DNA of 64,000 nt from Xylaria sp. FL1777 (GCA_022578965.1 MU400546.1:124001-188000), one strand, 5' to 3'; shown: positions 11,066 through 24,100, numbered from the stretch's first letter. Translations and numbers: made by a program. The notes: generated from the letters alone by a model not told the origin.

Positions 11066-13704
11066 TGTGTGATCTCGATACCGCAAGTGAGCGCCGCGCG
11101 CAACATGAAGGTGGCTTCTGCGAAGGATGATCGGCACGGGAAACTAATATCAGCGAGAGCGAGAGCGAGAGCGCGTCGATGTTTATAAAGCGATCGCAGA
11201 TCGCTATTCTGTGTCGTTTTTGAGAGTAGTGATATGCTTAGGTATAATTATCAAGCTGGCCGTCGAGATCGCATGGGTAATATCAGAATGTCGAGAGCTA
11301 TCCGTGAAAGTTGCGAGAGCGCTGTCGCATCAGGTATACCTTGTCTAGATACGAGATGCGACAGGAAAAGACCATAGCTATGCGCTCATGATACGACAGA
11401 GAAGAATCTCACCGTTCCAAACAAAAGGGATTAGACGGGCCATCCTCCAGATAGCTATCTGTCAGGCTGGGGGCTTATGGACCGAGGGAATGGATCTTTA
11501 GTATCTCCAACATGGGGCCTCCACGTCGGGCGCAAGCAAGGATATGAGGAGGTGGGATGGGGGTCTTACGATGGCAGTCTCTAGAGGGGAATCTGAAAAT
11601 AGTGTTCTGGACCTATGGGAAAGCGACGAGAAGGGTCACGGTATCAATCTAGAGGGCCACGGCAGGCCGGCTAGCCAGTAGCAGCAGCGCCCTGCAATGG
11701 TGCTGTCGATATTTATACTAAGCTGAGAATACATGTCACTCAGCGGCGTTCCTTTGCGACCCTAAGTGCGCCTCGGCCCCCGCCGTCAGCATTCCACTCG
11801 CTGGTGATTGGGTAGAAGAGCGATCTAACAGCCCACAGCAACTGGAGAATATCGGCGGCGAGAGCGAGTTGGCGTGGTCACGTCGTATTGCGGCCCATCA
11901 CTACCCATGTATCGGCGTCTTGTTGGCTGCGCTGACTGGCTGGATGGTCGGTGCTCCCACCCATTTGAAGAAGCCTGCTTCTGATTATCGACCTCTGGTA
12001 CGACACCGTGCATGCTGCAAGACATCCGGTATCGAAGAGAGAAAAAATCCGGGATTGGGGACCCTGTGTGACATTTCGAGAAGAATAATTGAGCATCAGT
12101 TTCCGGCATTGTCATACCTGAGCAGTCGCAATGACTAGCGCCCTGTCTAGGCATCTCGGGCGAGATTCCGGGGCACGGAAGCCATATGTAGTGTCCGAGG
12201 TATTGATATTCGAATCGCTAATCGTTTGTACGGATCTTGTTATGGAGACTGCATGATATAGCCTACCGGCACATCCTAGAGCCTGTCGCCAAGTTTTTTT
12301 TTTGGAAAAGAAGAATAGTGGCTACTGACTAGGTATACCCGGGTAGCTACCGGTATAAGAATACAGACGTCCCAGAGATGATGCTCCATTGGAACTCGTA
12401 TCACAATTGTACGAGGGAAGATACCGGTATTTCTCGTTTCGCAACAAGCCGATCTATCTAGACCGTGTACTTTGACTGTCTCATCTGGATTGTTGATCTT
12501 GATGCTGAGCATGAAGCAAATATTGAGCTGTAAAGACTCGACGACCTGCCCAGGCTGTTGAATAAGCCGGCTTATTGCCTTGTAGTCGTCACATCCATCG
12601 AAATAGCCGAGTGTCTTAGTCCCTAACGATATCTCGGAAGGAAATGAACCTTGGTCCTCAACCTATATGTAGCACGACACGAAAACACGGAGGGCAAGGC
12701 GCGTACCACTGCACACAGCTTTCCCGACGCCTAGGTAGATGAGATCGGCGAATGTGCGGCTCCTCTAGTATAGTCCACAACTAACACGCTCGTATTAGCA
12801 GCAACACCAAGCATGGATGGTGTATACGTAATGTCGGCTTAGCGGAGTCTTCGGCCTGGAATTGTTGCTCAACTCAGATGGCTTCGACGCAGGTTAAGAC
12901 TTACTAAGTACCAGGTATGCTTATTGGATGGTTGTTTTAAACGTCTTGAGGCGATATTGAAGTTACTATCGGACATTTGCATACTATTTGCATATTATTT
13001 GCATACTACCGGTCGCTTGCCATGATTCTACCTCTGATCAGATATTATCCTACACTTTCCACTCTCCTTCGATGTTATATATAGCGTACTAACTATGCAA
13101 ACGTGTTGAATATTCTTCATTTCGCAAGAGTCTTCGTCTTGAACCGGTCTATTTTTCAGTGTCTAATAGTGGTTCAGCCAGAAGGTCACGCCTCAAGCAA
13201 ATCTCAACCCCGCAAGTTGATCCCCTCACGACGCAAGATACCTAACCCCTGACATCTCCACCGCAAAGATCGGCCGAGCTGTGGTCACCACTGACCCATA
13301 ACCCAGGCTCCGACCCAGACTAGACCAGATGTTAGTGAAATATCCTACACGTGCAGTATTGTGCTCTATTCCCCATTCCCCGTGTCGGAAGAGCGCCTAA
13401 AACGGAATAATGACCACTAGGATGTCAAAATTGGTTACCGTAAACGTTGCGCTCATCCACTTGGTACGATCGTGATATAGTCTGTCGCCTCTACCTACAC
13501 GTAGCCCACCTTTCCCTTTGCTCTATTTACTCACCGAGAATGCAATGGAATTCCTATGATATGGTGCTAGTTCATCATCTACACATATCCGCTATTCCCG
13601 CATCTATACTTACACTTGGACTCGGAATTGGCTGAGGTGATACTTGCTGTTCATGGTTCGGATCCTTGAAATGTTTGTGGAACTGCGTCGCGACCGTTGG
13701 CAAA
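11066..13704. other. Intergenic region with small tandem repeats
   Basis: About 2.6 kb between divergently transcribed genes, so it holds both promoters. It contains a GAGAGC tract at about 11152-11174 close to the start of the cysteine-rich gene. Three imperfect copies of TTTGCATACTA lie at 12975-13008, and a TATATATAG element near 13078. Overlapping reading frames of about 90-110 codons at 11.8-12.15 kb show no recognisable protein features. Confidence 0.5.
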
Positions 13705-15892
13705 ATGCTATTGTACACGAGATTTGCGCCACCCAAAGCTCCAAAGAAGCGATCCAGAGCAGGTCAGTTCGTCCCGGATCCCACTGCATTGTCTATAATA
13801 TGCTTGAACAGTGTTACCCTGACATCGTCTCTACCGCTATCCCCCTTTTCTTTGAACTAAGGGCTGACCAATAGTCGTGGTTATATAGGTTGCGCTTATT
13901 GGTATGTTGAACAATGCAAATCTGCAGGAGCCGCTGATGACACAGACATGGACTGACACGCAATGCCAGCAAAGAAAAAGTACGAGTATCTCCAATATAT
14001 AGTCCTCCAATTCTAATACGGGAGGGGTTACATGCTAACGAGTTATACCGATCTAAAGAAGAAGAAATGCGACGAGAAACGCCCACAATGTTCGCGATGC
14101 GATGAACGTGGCGTGGAGTGTGCCTATGAAGCCATCAAACCTCGTCAGCGGAGAAAGAGAGATTCACAATCCAGCTTCAAAATAGACACATCTTTAGAAT
14201 GTGTCTCTTTAGAAGATATTTACGAATGGGAGGGGCAGGCGATGACACCTTGCGAATCTGAATATTTCAGCCCTCCTGAGTCTAAATTGGGCATGTCGCC
14301 TATATCACACATGATTACTAACACAAACTATGACCTACACTCTCCTTCGTACGAAATTGAAGTCGACGATGACCGATGCCGGAATCAGCAGATTGTTCAA
14401 AGGAAATCCAATAATGCTATAGGATTGTCTTCTACGCGGTCCTTACGGCCCGAGCTTGCTATGATCGCACCATGCCCGGTGGGATCTCCTGCATTAGAGT
14501 TCTGCATACCAGCATTCTCGGAATTCTCAAGCCGCCCCAATCGACGTGCCTTAGTCGATCATTTCTGCAACGTACTGTCGCATCTCATCGTCTTTCGAGA
14601 GGAATCGGGAAATCCATTCCAACAGCTAGTGCTCCCACTCTCCCACAGTAGCTCACCTGTCATGAATGCCATCTACGCCCTGGCTGGGGCTCATTTAGAG
14701 TACCGTGGAGTTCAAAATCCCGAACAGTCTCTATATTTTCATAATGAGGCTATCCAAGGGCTGTCACGAGTCATTGAAAGTCAGGTAAAGGTTGATAAGA
14801 ACGAGCTGCTGGCCGCCATCATGCTCCTCGTCTACTATGAAGTAGTAAGTGCTCCAATACACGCGAATATTTGGGAAAGAGACTCGCAGCTAACTTCGGC
14901 TTAGCTCGTACAACGGAGAAGAACGAATATTATCAATGGACACCTCAAGGGGGCCTTCGCCATCATGTCCTTGAATCAAGAATTACTGACCCCTGTTGGC
15001 CTTTTCTTGGAACGCGTGAGTCGTCCCGAACGATGGCTTCAGAGCGTGTCCATAAACGATACTAACACGGCTCTAGGCGTTCGGATTCTATGATGTGATT
15101 ACGGCATTATCGTTGGGAACACCGCCATTATCAACAGCCCCAAGTGCAGGCGGTCTGTTACCGGTCCCGCCACTTGACGCTCCGCCTGCGTCTCCTTTGA
15201 CTAACGTTGACACCTTGTTGGGGATGGCTACGACGCTGTGGCCAATCATGCACCGCCTATCTAATCTATTATTCATGAAGAGGGAGTTGGAGGAAGCTCA
15301 ACAAAAGAACCAGGTGTCCAAGGTTGCCGTCGTTCGAACAGAGTTCGAAGCAACATCTCAAGCGATCGAAACTGCACTGGCCCAGTGGAAACCCTATCTA
15401 CCGCCAAGCGTGGCGATTCGAGATGACGTACTGGTGCTCAATGGCGTGGAAGGGAAAGAAATCCCCGAGATGGCGCGACTTCAGTCCATATTACACAATG
15501 CCTTAGCATATCGCCACAGTGCGCTCGTCTATTTGTACCGCACGATCTACGGGTATTCTCCCAAGCACAAGCTAGTACAGCAGCATTCACACTCTGCGCT
15601 ACACCATTGCGTCGAGACAACGGCCGCCCGGGGGCCAATGAGTGCTTTGCTTTGGCCGCTCTTCGCGGCGGCATGCGAGGCCATCAGCGCCGAAGACAGG
15701 GACCTCGCGAAGAAGGCGTTCAGCGAGATTGAGCAGCGCCAAGGCATGACGAATATTGAGGAAGCCTGGGGCATCATCCAAGAAGTGTGGAAAAGACTCG
15801 ACTCGCTGGACGACGACGCCGCGATGGGGACAAATACTGACCTCTGGAGAAACGTCTGCGCTGAGATGGGAGTGACGATCGTCTTCGGGTGA
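13705..15892 (+). CDS. Zn2Cys6 regulator with Fungal_trans_2 domain
   Basis: Five exons (13705-13762, 13889-13901, 14043-14844, 14905-15015, 15077-15892) give an uninterrupted 599-residue protein. The N-terminus KAPKKRSRAGCAYC is typical of Zn2Cys6 proteins. The tiny 13-nt exon 2 supplies the first two cysteines and exon 3 the rest (KKCDEKRPQCSRCDERGVEC). The long C-terminal part, with FEFCIPAFSEF-like and LLVYYEV..NGHLKGAF stretches and a terminal helical region, matches the Fungal_trans_2 (PF11951) layout. It should be a nuclear sequence-specific transcription regulator; targets are unknown. Oddity: the second and third zinc cysteines are eight residues apart instead of the canonical six. 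This comes from the only acceptor (14042) that keeps frame, so the exon 2/3 junction is the weakest part of the model. An in-frame Met at 13666 would add 13 residues. Confidence 0.82.
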
Positions 15893-16679
15893 TGCGGCAT
15901 CACAGGGCAGGCCAAATAATGACTGGAATGCCCAATGCCTCCAGAACTGAAAAAAGTGAATTTCTTCTCTTCCAGGCGAGCATCCTATCTGTCTAAGTCC
16001 ATGTCGATTCTATGTACCAACAAGTTCCTTAGCTAAACATAAAGCTGCTTGATTGCATGGGAATCAACAACACGTCTTCTACACTACTAGCCGAGCTGGC
16101 TATCTGATAGGTAGACGGCGACTTGTGATTTACGACACACACTACCTAAGTTACTGTGATGTTACCCAGACGAATTCCTGTCGGCCTGTCTGCCTAGGTG
16201 GTTTGATGAGGGATTATTATCTTGGGTTCAATGCATGCATGTAATCTGTGACCTCAAAACCCTCAAATCTGGTAATATTGTCTAGCAATGATTAATGTAC
16301 CACGATGTTCTCTACCTCAATTAGTCATCCAAAAAAACACGAAAAAACTTCCTTACGTAAACGTAGGTAGCTACAAGAAGTATTGCTACTTTGATAATTG
16401 TTAGCTGATTCCCTTTACTGGAATACAAATAGACAGATCTACATGAGAACTCATACCATCTCCCTATATGCAGATAAGTACCTACTCCTTATTAATGCTG
16501 CGGGCGTGAGAAGAGTGTGAGTGGATCAGGAGTACCTATACTTACCCCAGTATTATTAACAGGCGCAGTTTGCGACTGATGACTCGTCTGAATATCTCTC
16601 GGTCCCCTATTGACCTTTCCATGATTGCTGCTGCAAGACGTGCTCTGTCTTATCTCCCACTGCCTATCTCTCTCGATAG

Positions 16680-17480
16680 ACGCCATGTAACGAGTGAGTA
16701 CCTCAGGTAGTACCTAACAAGTAGTGTTTCGCTTGCTTCCGAGAGTTACGCTTTCGGGTGGCGACGTAATACCTACGGTATCCCTCATGTACCTACTTGA
16801 GTGTTGTTCATGGGGTACCAATGGAATGGTACTATCTGTAGGTAGACACTGCCTACTACACTACCCACCCAGGTAGGTACCTACTACGTAGCTGATTCAT
16901 CATTACTGCTGTGTCCCCGCACCCTTCTAGAACACGGGGTAGAAACACTAACAAACATGGGGCGAACCACTGCTCTAACTACCTAGGTACTTGTTCTAAC
17001 CACTATTGTATATAGACGAGTCGCTCCCGAGGTCGTCTAAAACTTCTGTACAAGCAATTGACAGAGCAACATACCGCCATTTAGTGCAGCATGTCGCATA
17101 CTGCCCATCTAGGTTAGGTAGATAGGCTAGGTGTACCTATCCCGCCCCGATCAGCACACACTGTTGCAACGGCCGACCGAGACGATCTGGCTGTGTACCT
17201 ACCTATTGCTGTAGTGTACACTGCCGTGGTGGCCGGGAAAAACGCTGCAGCCCCTCTGCCCCACAGGATTCATACTTCTGTCAAGGTACCTACTCCTGGA
17301 CAGTGCTGCGAGCTGCATTGAGGAAACATCATAGGGCGGTGATCCAGTAGCAGAGCAGAACACTAGCAGTAACGCAACCCCCACAAGATAGGTACTGTAG
17401 GTTGAAGCATACATACATGATGTATAGTACTTAGTAGATAGGTACATACATATGGGAGGTATTCAGTAGGTACCTCGTCT
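16680..17480. repeat. TACCTA/TAGGTA motif cluster B
   Basis: The densest field of this motif in the window, with many separate TACCTA, TAGGTA and combined TACCTAGGTA-type copies. It lies upstream of the large Zn2Cys6 gene and downstream of the other one. Copies are interspersed rather than tandem. Confidence 0.7.
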
Positions 17481-17800
17481 CCTGATCCCACGTCGACACA
17501 GTACCAACGCAGCACCGGCGAGGGACTGTGTCGACCCAGGGCCACGACGGCCTGCGAGAGTCCACAAAAACCCCCCCGCCTCCCACACCACGCCCAGGCT
17601 GACGGGGCTCATCACGACAATTGTTCCCCGTTTAAACCGTCCCCAGGATTTCCAGGATTTCCAGGATGGTGCTTGGTTTGATGCGCCCGACCGCCATCCC
17701 CTCTCACCTCGTGTAGGCAGCGCAGAGACCGGACCGCCTATACGCCAAGCAACAGCCAGACACGACAACGGGGGAGCGAGGAGGGCGACAAAGAGACACC

Positions 17801-17861
17801 AGCTGCTGCTGCTGCTGCTGCTGCTACTGCTACTTACTGCTGCTTGTTGCTGTTGCTGTTA

Positions 17862-17918
<57 letters not shown>

Positions 17919-17943
17919 CTGCTGCTGCTCTGCTCTGCTGCTG
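17801..17943. repeat. CTG / TTGCTG microsatellite in the 5' leader
   Basis: About 140 nt consisting almost only of CTG units and TTGCTG hexamer units with a few interruptions (CTACTG, TTACTG). It ends 31 nt before the ATG of the 1051-residue regulator, so it most likely lies in the transcribed leader. On the minus strand it would read as Ser/Asn or Gln runs, but no gene is expected there. Such tracts are prone to length change. Confidence 0.9.
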
Positions 17944-17974
17944 ACAACGGGACATCGCCGCGGCCACCGAGATT

Positions 17975-20900
17975 ATGGCGACGCTCGCCAGCACTAACGC
18001 GACCGCCAACGCCACCGACGAGGCCTTGCCGACGCCCAAGCAGATCCGCTTCATCAACAACCAGGGCCAGCCGCCCACAAAGCGCAGGAGAATCAACGCC
18101 GCCTGCCTGACCTGCCGCAAGAGGAAGACCCGGTGCGCCGGCGAACATCCCACCTGCTCGACCTGCGACAAGAACGGCCACCTCTGTCTGGGCTACTCCG
18201 ACGCCGTCGACAAGAGGAAGGAGACCGCCGGCAGAGGTCCCGGCTCGGGTCTGGATGGTGGCCAGGCCGACCACAGTGGCGACGCCGACGACTACTTCGA
18301 CACGGATCCCGACCTCGACGCCGACCCGAGACAGTTCAAGGATTGCCGCAACGGGACCAGACAATCCGAGAACGTGGATGGAGCATCCGTCGTTTCGAGC
18401 CGTACGTCCGACACGCCGCAAGACTACGCCACGCCCGCCCTGCCGATGAAGTCGGAGTCCATAGACTGGGAGGACGTCCATTCCCAAAAGTCGCAGGCGA
18501 CGCAACGGAACGAGCCCATGGCAGCGCGAACGCCCATCCCGCGCCAGTCGTCCTTCTCGACCGACGATGGTCGCAGCCCCAGCAGCCGGTCCCCGGTCCT
18601 ACACCACAGTGAGGGCGGCCACCGCGTCCCTTACTTTCGCTATTTCGGCCCGACAGCCATTCTCCCCGGCTTCAAGCAGATGGTCGTCAAGGTGCGTGGC
18701 AGGCGACGCAGCTCCATGTCAGCCACATCGCCTAGCACCGGCTCTATCCCAGCAGGCTTGCTATCGACTACTCTGCCGGATCTCGATCTCGGCAACATGG
18801 AAGACATCCCCTTTTACGACGTCAACGACCCAAATCCTGTGCATCCGCTGATCCTCAACCTCGTCGAGACCTTCTTCCTCCGTCTAGGGAGTAACTATCC
18901 CTTCCTCCCCCGCCACAAGTTTCCCCTCCTTGTAAAAGAAAAACGAGTTGAGCCTATTCTAGTAGATGCTGTCTGCGCCCTGGCTGCACGATTCTCCGAC
19001 ATCAGCATCTTCAAAAGATGGAATGATGGCAAACCTGTCAAGTCCGAGTATGGCCAAGCGTATGCTCAGCGTGCGAAGGCTGCCACCGTAGAATCATTTG
19101 CTTGTCCATCAGTTGCCGCCGTCCAAGCCTGTTTGCTGATGGCGTATGATGGGTTCGGTGCGGATCAGGACAGTGCACTCTGGATGTATCTCGGCATTGC
19201 CATCCGCATGGCTGTCGACCTGGGTCTTCCGAGGGAAGACGGCGTCAAATACCAAGGCGCTGATGATCCCTGGTATACACGCTGGCATGAGAGACAGACT
19301 GAGTCTTTCACCGACGTGGCCCGCCAGGATGGCGATGAGCCCACATTGACTCCGGTGGAGCAGAAGGAGATCGAGCAAGAACGCATCGACACTTTCTGGG
19401 CCGTCTTCTTTCTCGACCGGGCTATCTCGTCTGGAACTGGGCGGCCGGTAACTCTGAGAGATGACGACTTCGACCTGAGTCTCCCGAAGGCATCTCTTAG
19501 CCCGGCATCTGGGTGGCCTAACCCATATGCTGCACTCCTCAATATAATTCATCTGTACGGCCGGGTATCGGATGTTCTAAATAATATCAGGCAGCCAAAA
19601 GACTTGACGAAAGACAAGCTTCACAGGCTTGTAGTAATGGAGAATGAACTGACAAAACTGCACCAGAGAATGGATCCGCGTCTTCGGTTCGATGCCAACA
19701 ACTTCCAGGCGCATGTGAAGAATGGAAATGGCACAACTTTCATACTACTTCATTTTTGGTTCCATGCACTCATTATCGTGCTCCACCAACCAACGCTACT
19801 CACATCTCAAGGAGCGATTGATCGCAAGCACCAGCTGAAAGCTCATAGCCGAGAGCTATCTATGTCCAGCGCCAAGACCATTGCCGATATTCTTGCCTTC
19901 GCTGAATTGCTGGACCCTAGATGCTTTATCGGTAATCCTTTCACATCTCAGCCGATATATATAGCAGCGTGCGCCTTTCTTCTCGAGTCGAAAGCCAACT
20001 CATCCCAGCCTGACTCAAGGTTTGCATCGCCACAGCCAGTACAGAAGACCCAGGCACCCAAAGCAGTAGACCAGAACAATGGACCGTCGAAACATTTGCT
20101 CCTAGCGTCGGCAGCTCTTCAGAATTATCAACTATGCTATAAAGCCCTCAAGCAGATGCATGCCTATTGGGGTGGAGTTCGCTACATTTTGAACGTCCTT
20201 GACCAGAAATCCCACGGTGAATGGGACTGTGAGACATTTACTTCCGAGGAATATGAGAGTACTAAGCGGATTAAAAGGGACAATCTCTCCCAAAACTTTG
20301 CCAAGAATTTTGACTTTCCTAGTTCCCCTCTGCCTGAAAACGGCCCGCCTCTAGCATGGTCTCTTACAGGCACGACCAATTCACCCAACTCGAGCCTCAC
20401 TCTTCTCTTCCAAAACCCTATAAGCGCAGGAATGGTACAAAATCATCAGGCGCACCAACAGCAAATCTTGCAATCTCAGCAGTCAAATTCGGCCCCCGCG
20501 ACAGCTCCCACACCACCCGGCAACATGATTTATGATCCTATCCGCCAAAGCCTTCCCGAAACCTCGATGTATCCGCCTGCTTATCCACAACCGAACACGT
20601 CGGCCCTACGTGACTCCGTGCGAGTTGTGCCTTCAACATCCCGGAGCCATTCGCAACTACGATACGAAAGTCTTAATCAAGAAGACACATCTAAAATTCA
20701 CCAGGCACAAGACAGCAAGCTGACAATCAATTCGGTGGGCCCACAAGGACCTATCAACACCTCTACTCTACCATACACGTCAAATGCGCAGCCGTCGTCC
20801 GGCTATGACCAGCCGAGCTATGTTTCAGGAACTTCACCGTCAAGTACACCAAGCCAGTCTTTTGCTAATAGTAACCAATCCATCATGGTAAACTCCGCCT

Positions 20901-21130
20901 TCACCGGAGATGGCGGGCCATCAACTTTCGCGTCAAGTGGCAGCGGGCTTGCTGCTAGCGGTTATTACGGTGCCCCAGGGTCAGACTTACACCTCCTCAC
21001 GTACGACAACGAGACGGACATCGGACAACATCTCACCAGCTTCGAGCACACCGAGATGATGAGCTGGTTCGGAGAGTACTTCCCCACCGATGTCTTTGGT
21101 GGTCTGTACACTGGAGAGTCAAATATGTGA
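17975..21130 (+). CDS. Large Zn2Cys6 transcription factor with fungal_trans domain
   Basis: Single-exon gene of 1051 residues. A basic run (PTKRRRINAA) leads into a canonical zinc cluster with cysteines at about 44, 47, 54, 61, 64 and 71 (spacing 2-6-6-2-6). A Ser/Asp-rich linker follows, then a conserved block (RVPYFRYFGPTAILPGFKQM) at about residue 215. The fungal_trans domain (PF04082-type) runs from about residue 285 to 560 (HPLILNLVETFF..NYPFLPRHKFPLL, ALAARFSD, MYLGIAIRMAVDLGLPRED). The C-terminal 300 residues are rich in Gln, Ser, Asn and Pro, as in activation domains, and the end is acidic and aromatic (MMSWFGEYFPTDVFGGLY). It should act in the nucleus as a regulator. The block structure recalls carbon-utilisation regulators, but I cannot name an orthologue. 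The start Met follows directly on a repeat-rich leader. Confidence 0.93.
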   Translation: MATLASTNATANATDEALPTPKQIRFINNQGQPPTKRRRINAACLTCRKRKTRCAGEHPTCSTCDKNGHLCLGYSDAVDKRKETAGRGPGSGLDGGQADHSGDADDYFDTDPDLDADPRQFKDCRNGTRQSENVDGASVVSSRTSDTPQDYATPALPMKSESIDWEDVHSQKSQATQRNEPMAARTPIPRQSSFSTDDGRSPSSRSPVLHHSEGGHRVPYFRYFGPTAILPGFKQMVVKVRGRRRSSMSATSPSTGSIPAGLLSTTLPDLDLGNMEDIPFYDVNDPNPVHPLILNLVETFFLRLGSNYPFLPRHKFPLLVKEKRVEPILVDAVCALAARFSDISIFKRWNDGKPVKSEYGQAYAQRAKAATVESFACPSVAAVQACLLMAYDGFGADQDSALWMYLGIAIRMAVDLGLPREDGVKYQGADDPWYTRWHERQTESFTDVARQDGDEPTLTPVEQKEIEQERIDTFWAVFFLDRAISSGTGRPVTLRDDDFDLSLPKASLSPASGWPNPYAALLNIIHLYGRVSDVLNNIRQPKDLTKDKLHRLVVMENELTKLHQRMDPRLRFDANNFQAHVKNGNGTTFILLHFWFHALIIVLHQPTLLTSQGAIDRKHQLKAHSRELSMSSAKTIADILAFAELLDPRCFIGNPFTSQPIYIAACAFLLESKANSSQPDSRFASPQPVQKTQAPKAVDQNNGPSKHLLLASAALQNYQLCYKALKQMHAYWGGVRYILNVLDQKSHGEWDCETFTSEEYESTKRIKRDNLSQNFAKNFDFPSSPLPENGPPLAWSLTGTTNSPNSSLTLLFQNPISAGMVQNHQAHQQQILQSQQSNSAPATAPTPPGNMIYDPIRQSLPETSMYPPAYPQPNTSALRDSVRVVPSTSRSHSQLRYESLNQEDTSKIHQAQDSKLTINSVGPQGPINTSTLPYTSNAQPSSGYDQPSYVSGTSPSSTPSQSFANSNQSIMVNSAFTGDGGPSTFASSGSGLAASGYYGAPGSDLHLLTYDNETDIGQHLTSFEHTEMMSWFGEYFPTDVFGGLYTGESNM

Positions 21131-24100
21131 TGAACGAACGACATGTTTCTCAATTCATAACGGTTCAAAATGATCATACGAGCGATGTATTCTTTATTTA
21201 TTTTTCATATCATTTTCTAGGCGCCAGGCAAGTTTTCCTACATTTTGTAATCTTGGTTGGTCGCGGGACAGAACTGCTGCTTGCGATGACGAGCAAGGTG
21301 TCACTGAGACCAATTCAGAGTTTGGAGGCTTCGGAGGCCGATTTTCGTCTCCTAACTCATTTTGATTTGATACCCCCTATGCAATCATCGGCGAGATTTT
21401 TCGAGGATCGGTTGGCGCAAAGAGGCGGGCGAGCAGGCGGCAACACATCAAAGAGTATATAAAGTGGATTTCCTCCCACATTTCCATGAGGAGCATTTGA
21501 CTATGAAAGGACAAAATGACCAAAAAAAGGGGGGGCTCGCGAGGCAAATTTGCTCTTATGTTTTATTTTTTGGCCCGTCCTACTATTTCCGTCAGTCCTA
21601 TCGTATTGCACAGTCATGCCTTATGATGCACAGCCGCTGGTAGGGAAGCCGGCGAGCCCAGTTCGGGATTTCTTTCGACCCCTATATTATCTATCTCGCA
21701 TTCGCCTTAGCTCTAACTTTCATTGTAAATAATTTTGCATTCCTACTAGGGACTGCGTATCATGTTCCGTCTGACCCGAAGCGTCATGCGAGCACTAGAT
21801 CTCTTCTTACGGGCGACCATGTCTAGTTGCCGAGCAAAAGACAGAGCATCAACGTTGGGAAGGATGGATGGGCGGCTTTATCAGTCAGTTTATCAACAAA
21901 AGTACACTATGATCTTCACCCGAGATGAGGATCTGTTATATAAACAATCTAAAGTTATATACCATACATTCATCTACGATACTACATCTCTAGGATAGAT
22001 GAATGGGTAGATAGTTATTGACTTAGTCTTGCGATCGATTCGAGTTTGCTGTATCTTTAATGCTCGCCAATGAGTTTGAGCCATATAGAGGTAGTAGCCG
22101 TATAGGATCGTAGCTAGAAAAAGTTACACAGCCATTTTCCTCTTTAATTGGGGCAGAGAATGCAGTGCAGAACATACCTGTTCCGATGGCAATCTTGGGC
22201 TTCGAAGAACATGGTCTATCGCTCCCCTTGACAAGACCAACAAGCAAACCTAAGGAAATAAGGTACTGTCCCCTCCATGACTAACGAAAGGGCTAATGTG
22301 GGGGTAGAAGCAGATCTAGACCTACCTAGTTCTTGGCGATCACGTACATTACTGAGGTTGGTGTTGTTCCTGGTCAGTTACCCTTGGCGCGCTAATGAAT
22401 AACCCCATCACGCAAGAGGTATGCATCTCGTCCCGTGGCTGGAGCGATACTACGCAATAGGTACATGGCTAGGAACGCGTTACTACATGGTTATACATAT
22501 GTTATCATGGTACAGAACATGGAGAGTAATACCTGTTATGTAGGGAAAAGGCCAACATGTACTACTATTACTGCCTAGCTCTGTTGTAATACCGTTGTTT
22601 ATTATATGTGAAAAAGGGGCGCGATTAACAAGTTTTACTTAGCAGTACACAGGCCGAGAGCACGCCGACCTAGAATGACAATACTTTTACATGTAAGGTA
22701 AATTATAGCATTTCCATACTACATATGTAGATATCGTGCGGTAGTTTTCGTACTTCTTGTTATTCTAAGTCTCTTGTATCATAAATAACAACCACAGTAT
22801 TCCTGCTATCTAATTATCCCCGTGCTACTACAGACACTTATAAGCCAACATACACGCATCTAAAATGCATACATCAACAAAATAACCGGCTCCAAGACCT
22901 CGGGCCAGAATAATGGCGCAAGCAATAAGTTTCTGAAGAAGCAGGTAGCAGATAGGTTATGTTAGGTTTCCCTCTCTCGCCCTATCCTAGTTCAATCCCA
23001 CCCATCTATATTCCACCATCAACCTTTCATCTCCCTATCCCCAACTCCCTACAATGAATACTCAACAACTAACATAAGAAAACCAAACCAGCCCAAGGAC
23101 TAGGTGCCCCCAGCTCAGAAACAAGGCGCACTCCCTAGGGGAGGCTCCCGTGACATCTAACTCCAGCCTCACGAATGTCGGGATCGAGGGCGGCAGCACT
23201 ATTATTCCCGGCGAGAAAGGCATCAGCAGTGTCCCTGCGCACGAGGAGTTGGATGGGGGCGGGAATATCACGACTTGATCCGTGTAATCGAAATAAGTGT
23301 CATCCTGATAGCCTTTACCTGTTGGAATATTTGTGATGGCCTAGCTTTGCGCATGCCTTGCTCGACTACCTACTTTTTGCTCACCTATCCTAGTCATGGC
23401 CTACAACTAACTTCTACCTTGCTTGGTATGTTGTCTATCTATTGGAACTAGTCTGTACGCATTTCCATCCACCCGTCCAAGACGACCCCAACCGTCTAGG
23501 TTAGTAGTTTCGTCTCGGGACATGTCACGGCATTGTTACTACGTTGCCATATCACCGCGTGACTAGAAACACATTTGGATGGTACGATTAGGTAAAGGGT
23601 ATATGGTTTTAACCATGGCGAACCAAAACACTGTTTGCCGAGTCTGCGACTCAAGCCAAAATGGATAGAGATAACGCTTACGACATTCTACCCAAGTCCG
23701 GTCTAGAAAAGCAAGAGTTAGATAACTGTCTATCGCACAGCATAATAGAATACTTTATCCCAGTGTCAACCCAAATAAGCGACTTCGGATGCCATACATA
23801 GCGTGACATAGGCGTGACATAGGTAACAACATGGTTTCTAACAAATAATCTTCAATATAAAAACTTGAAATACAAAAAAGTACATGCATTACCATTTCAC
23901 AATGAGTTCTCTCTTTTTTCTACCGTTGTTTATTTAACATCTTCTACAAACAAAGGAGATAAGGGTACTTTTTAATACAATTCAGACAGTAACCAGCCCG
24001 ATTTACTCTCGACACATATCATTGCCTAGGCATGTAGGCGTTTGCTATGCTATTTAGATGTGCGGTACTTGTCTGTCACCACCCATGGGCGTACGGCGGG

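Larger units (their letters stand above)
15893..17974. other. Intergenic region and long leader of the large regulator
   Basis: Two kilobases without a supported gene. It contains a dense TACCTA/TAGGTA field (about 16.68-17.48 kb), three tandem copies of TTTCCAGGA at about 17643-17667, and the CTG-rich tract just before the next start codon. It presumably includes the promoter and 5' leader of the 1051-residue regulator. Confidence 0.55.

Noticed and set aside
11825..12154. Frames of about 90-110 codons on both strands
   Set aside because: Mutually overlapping, featureless, inside a divergent promoter region.
17834..18505. 223-codon minus-strand frame with Ser/Asn runs opposite the large regulator
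   Set aside because: It is the complement of the leader repeat and of the zinc-cluster region; the plus-strand protein is clearly real.
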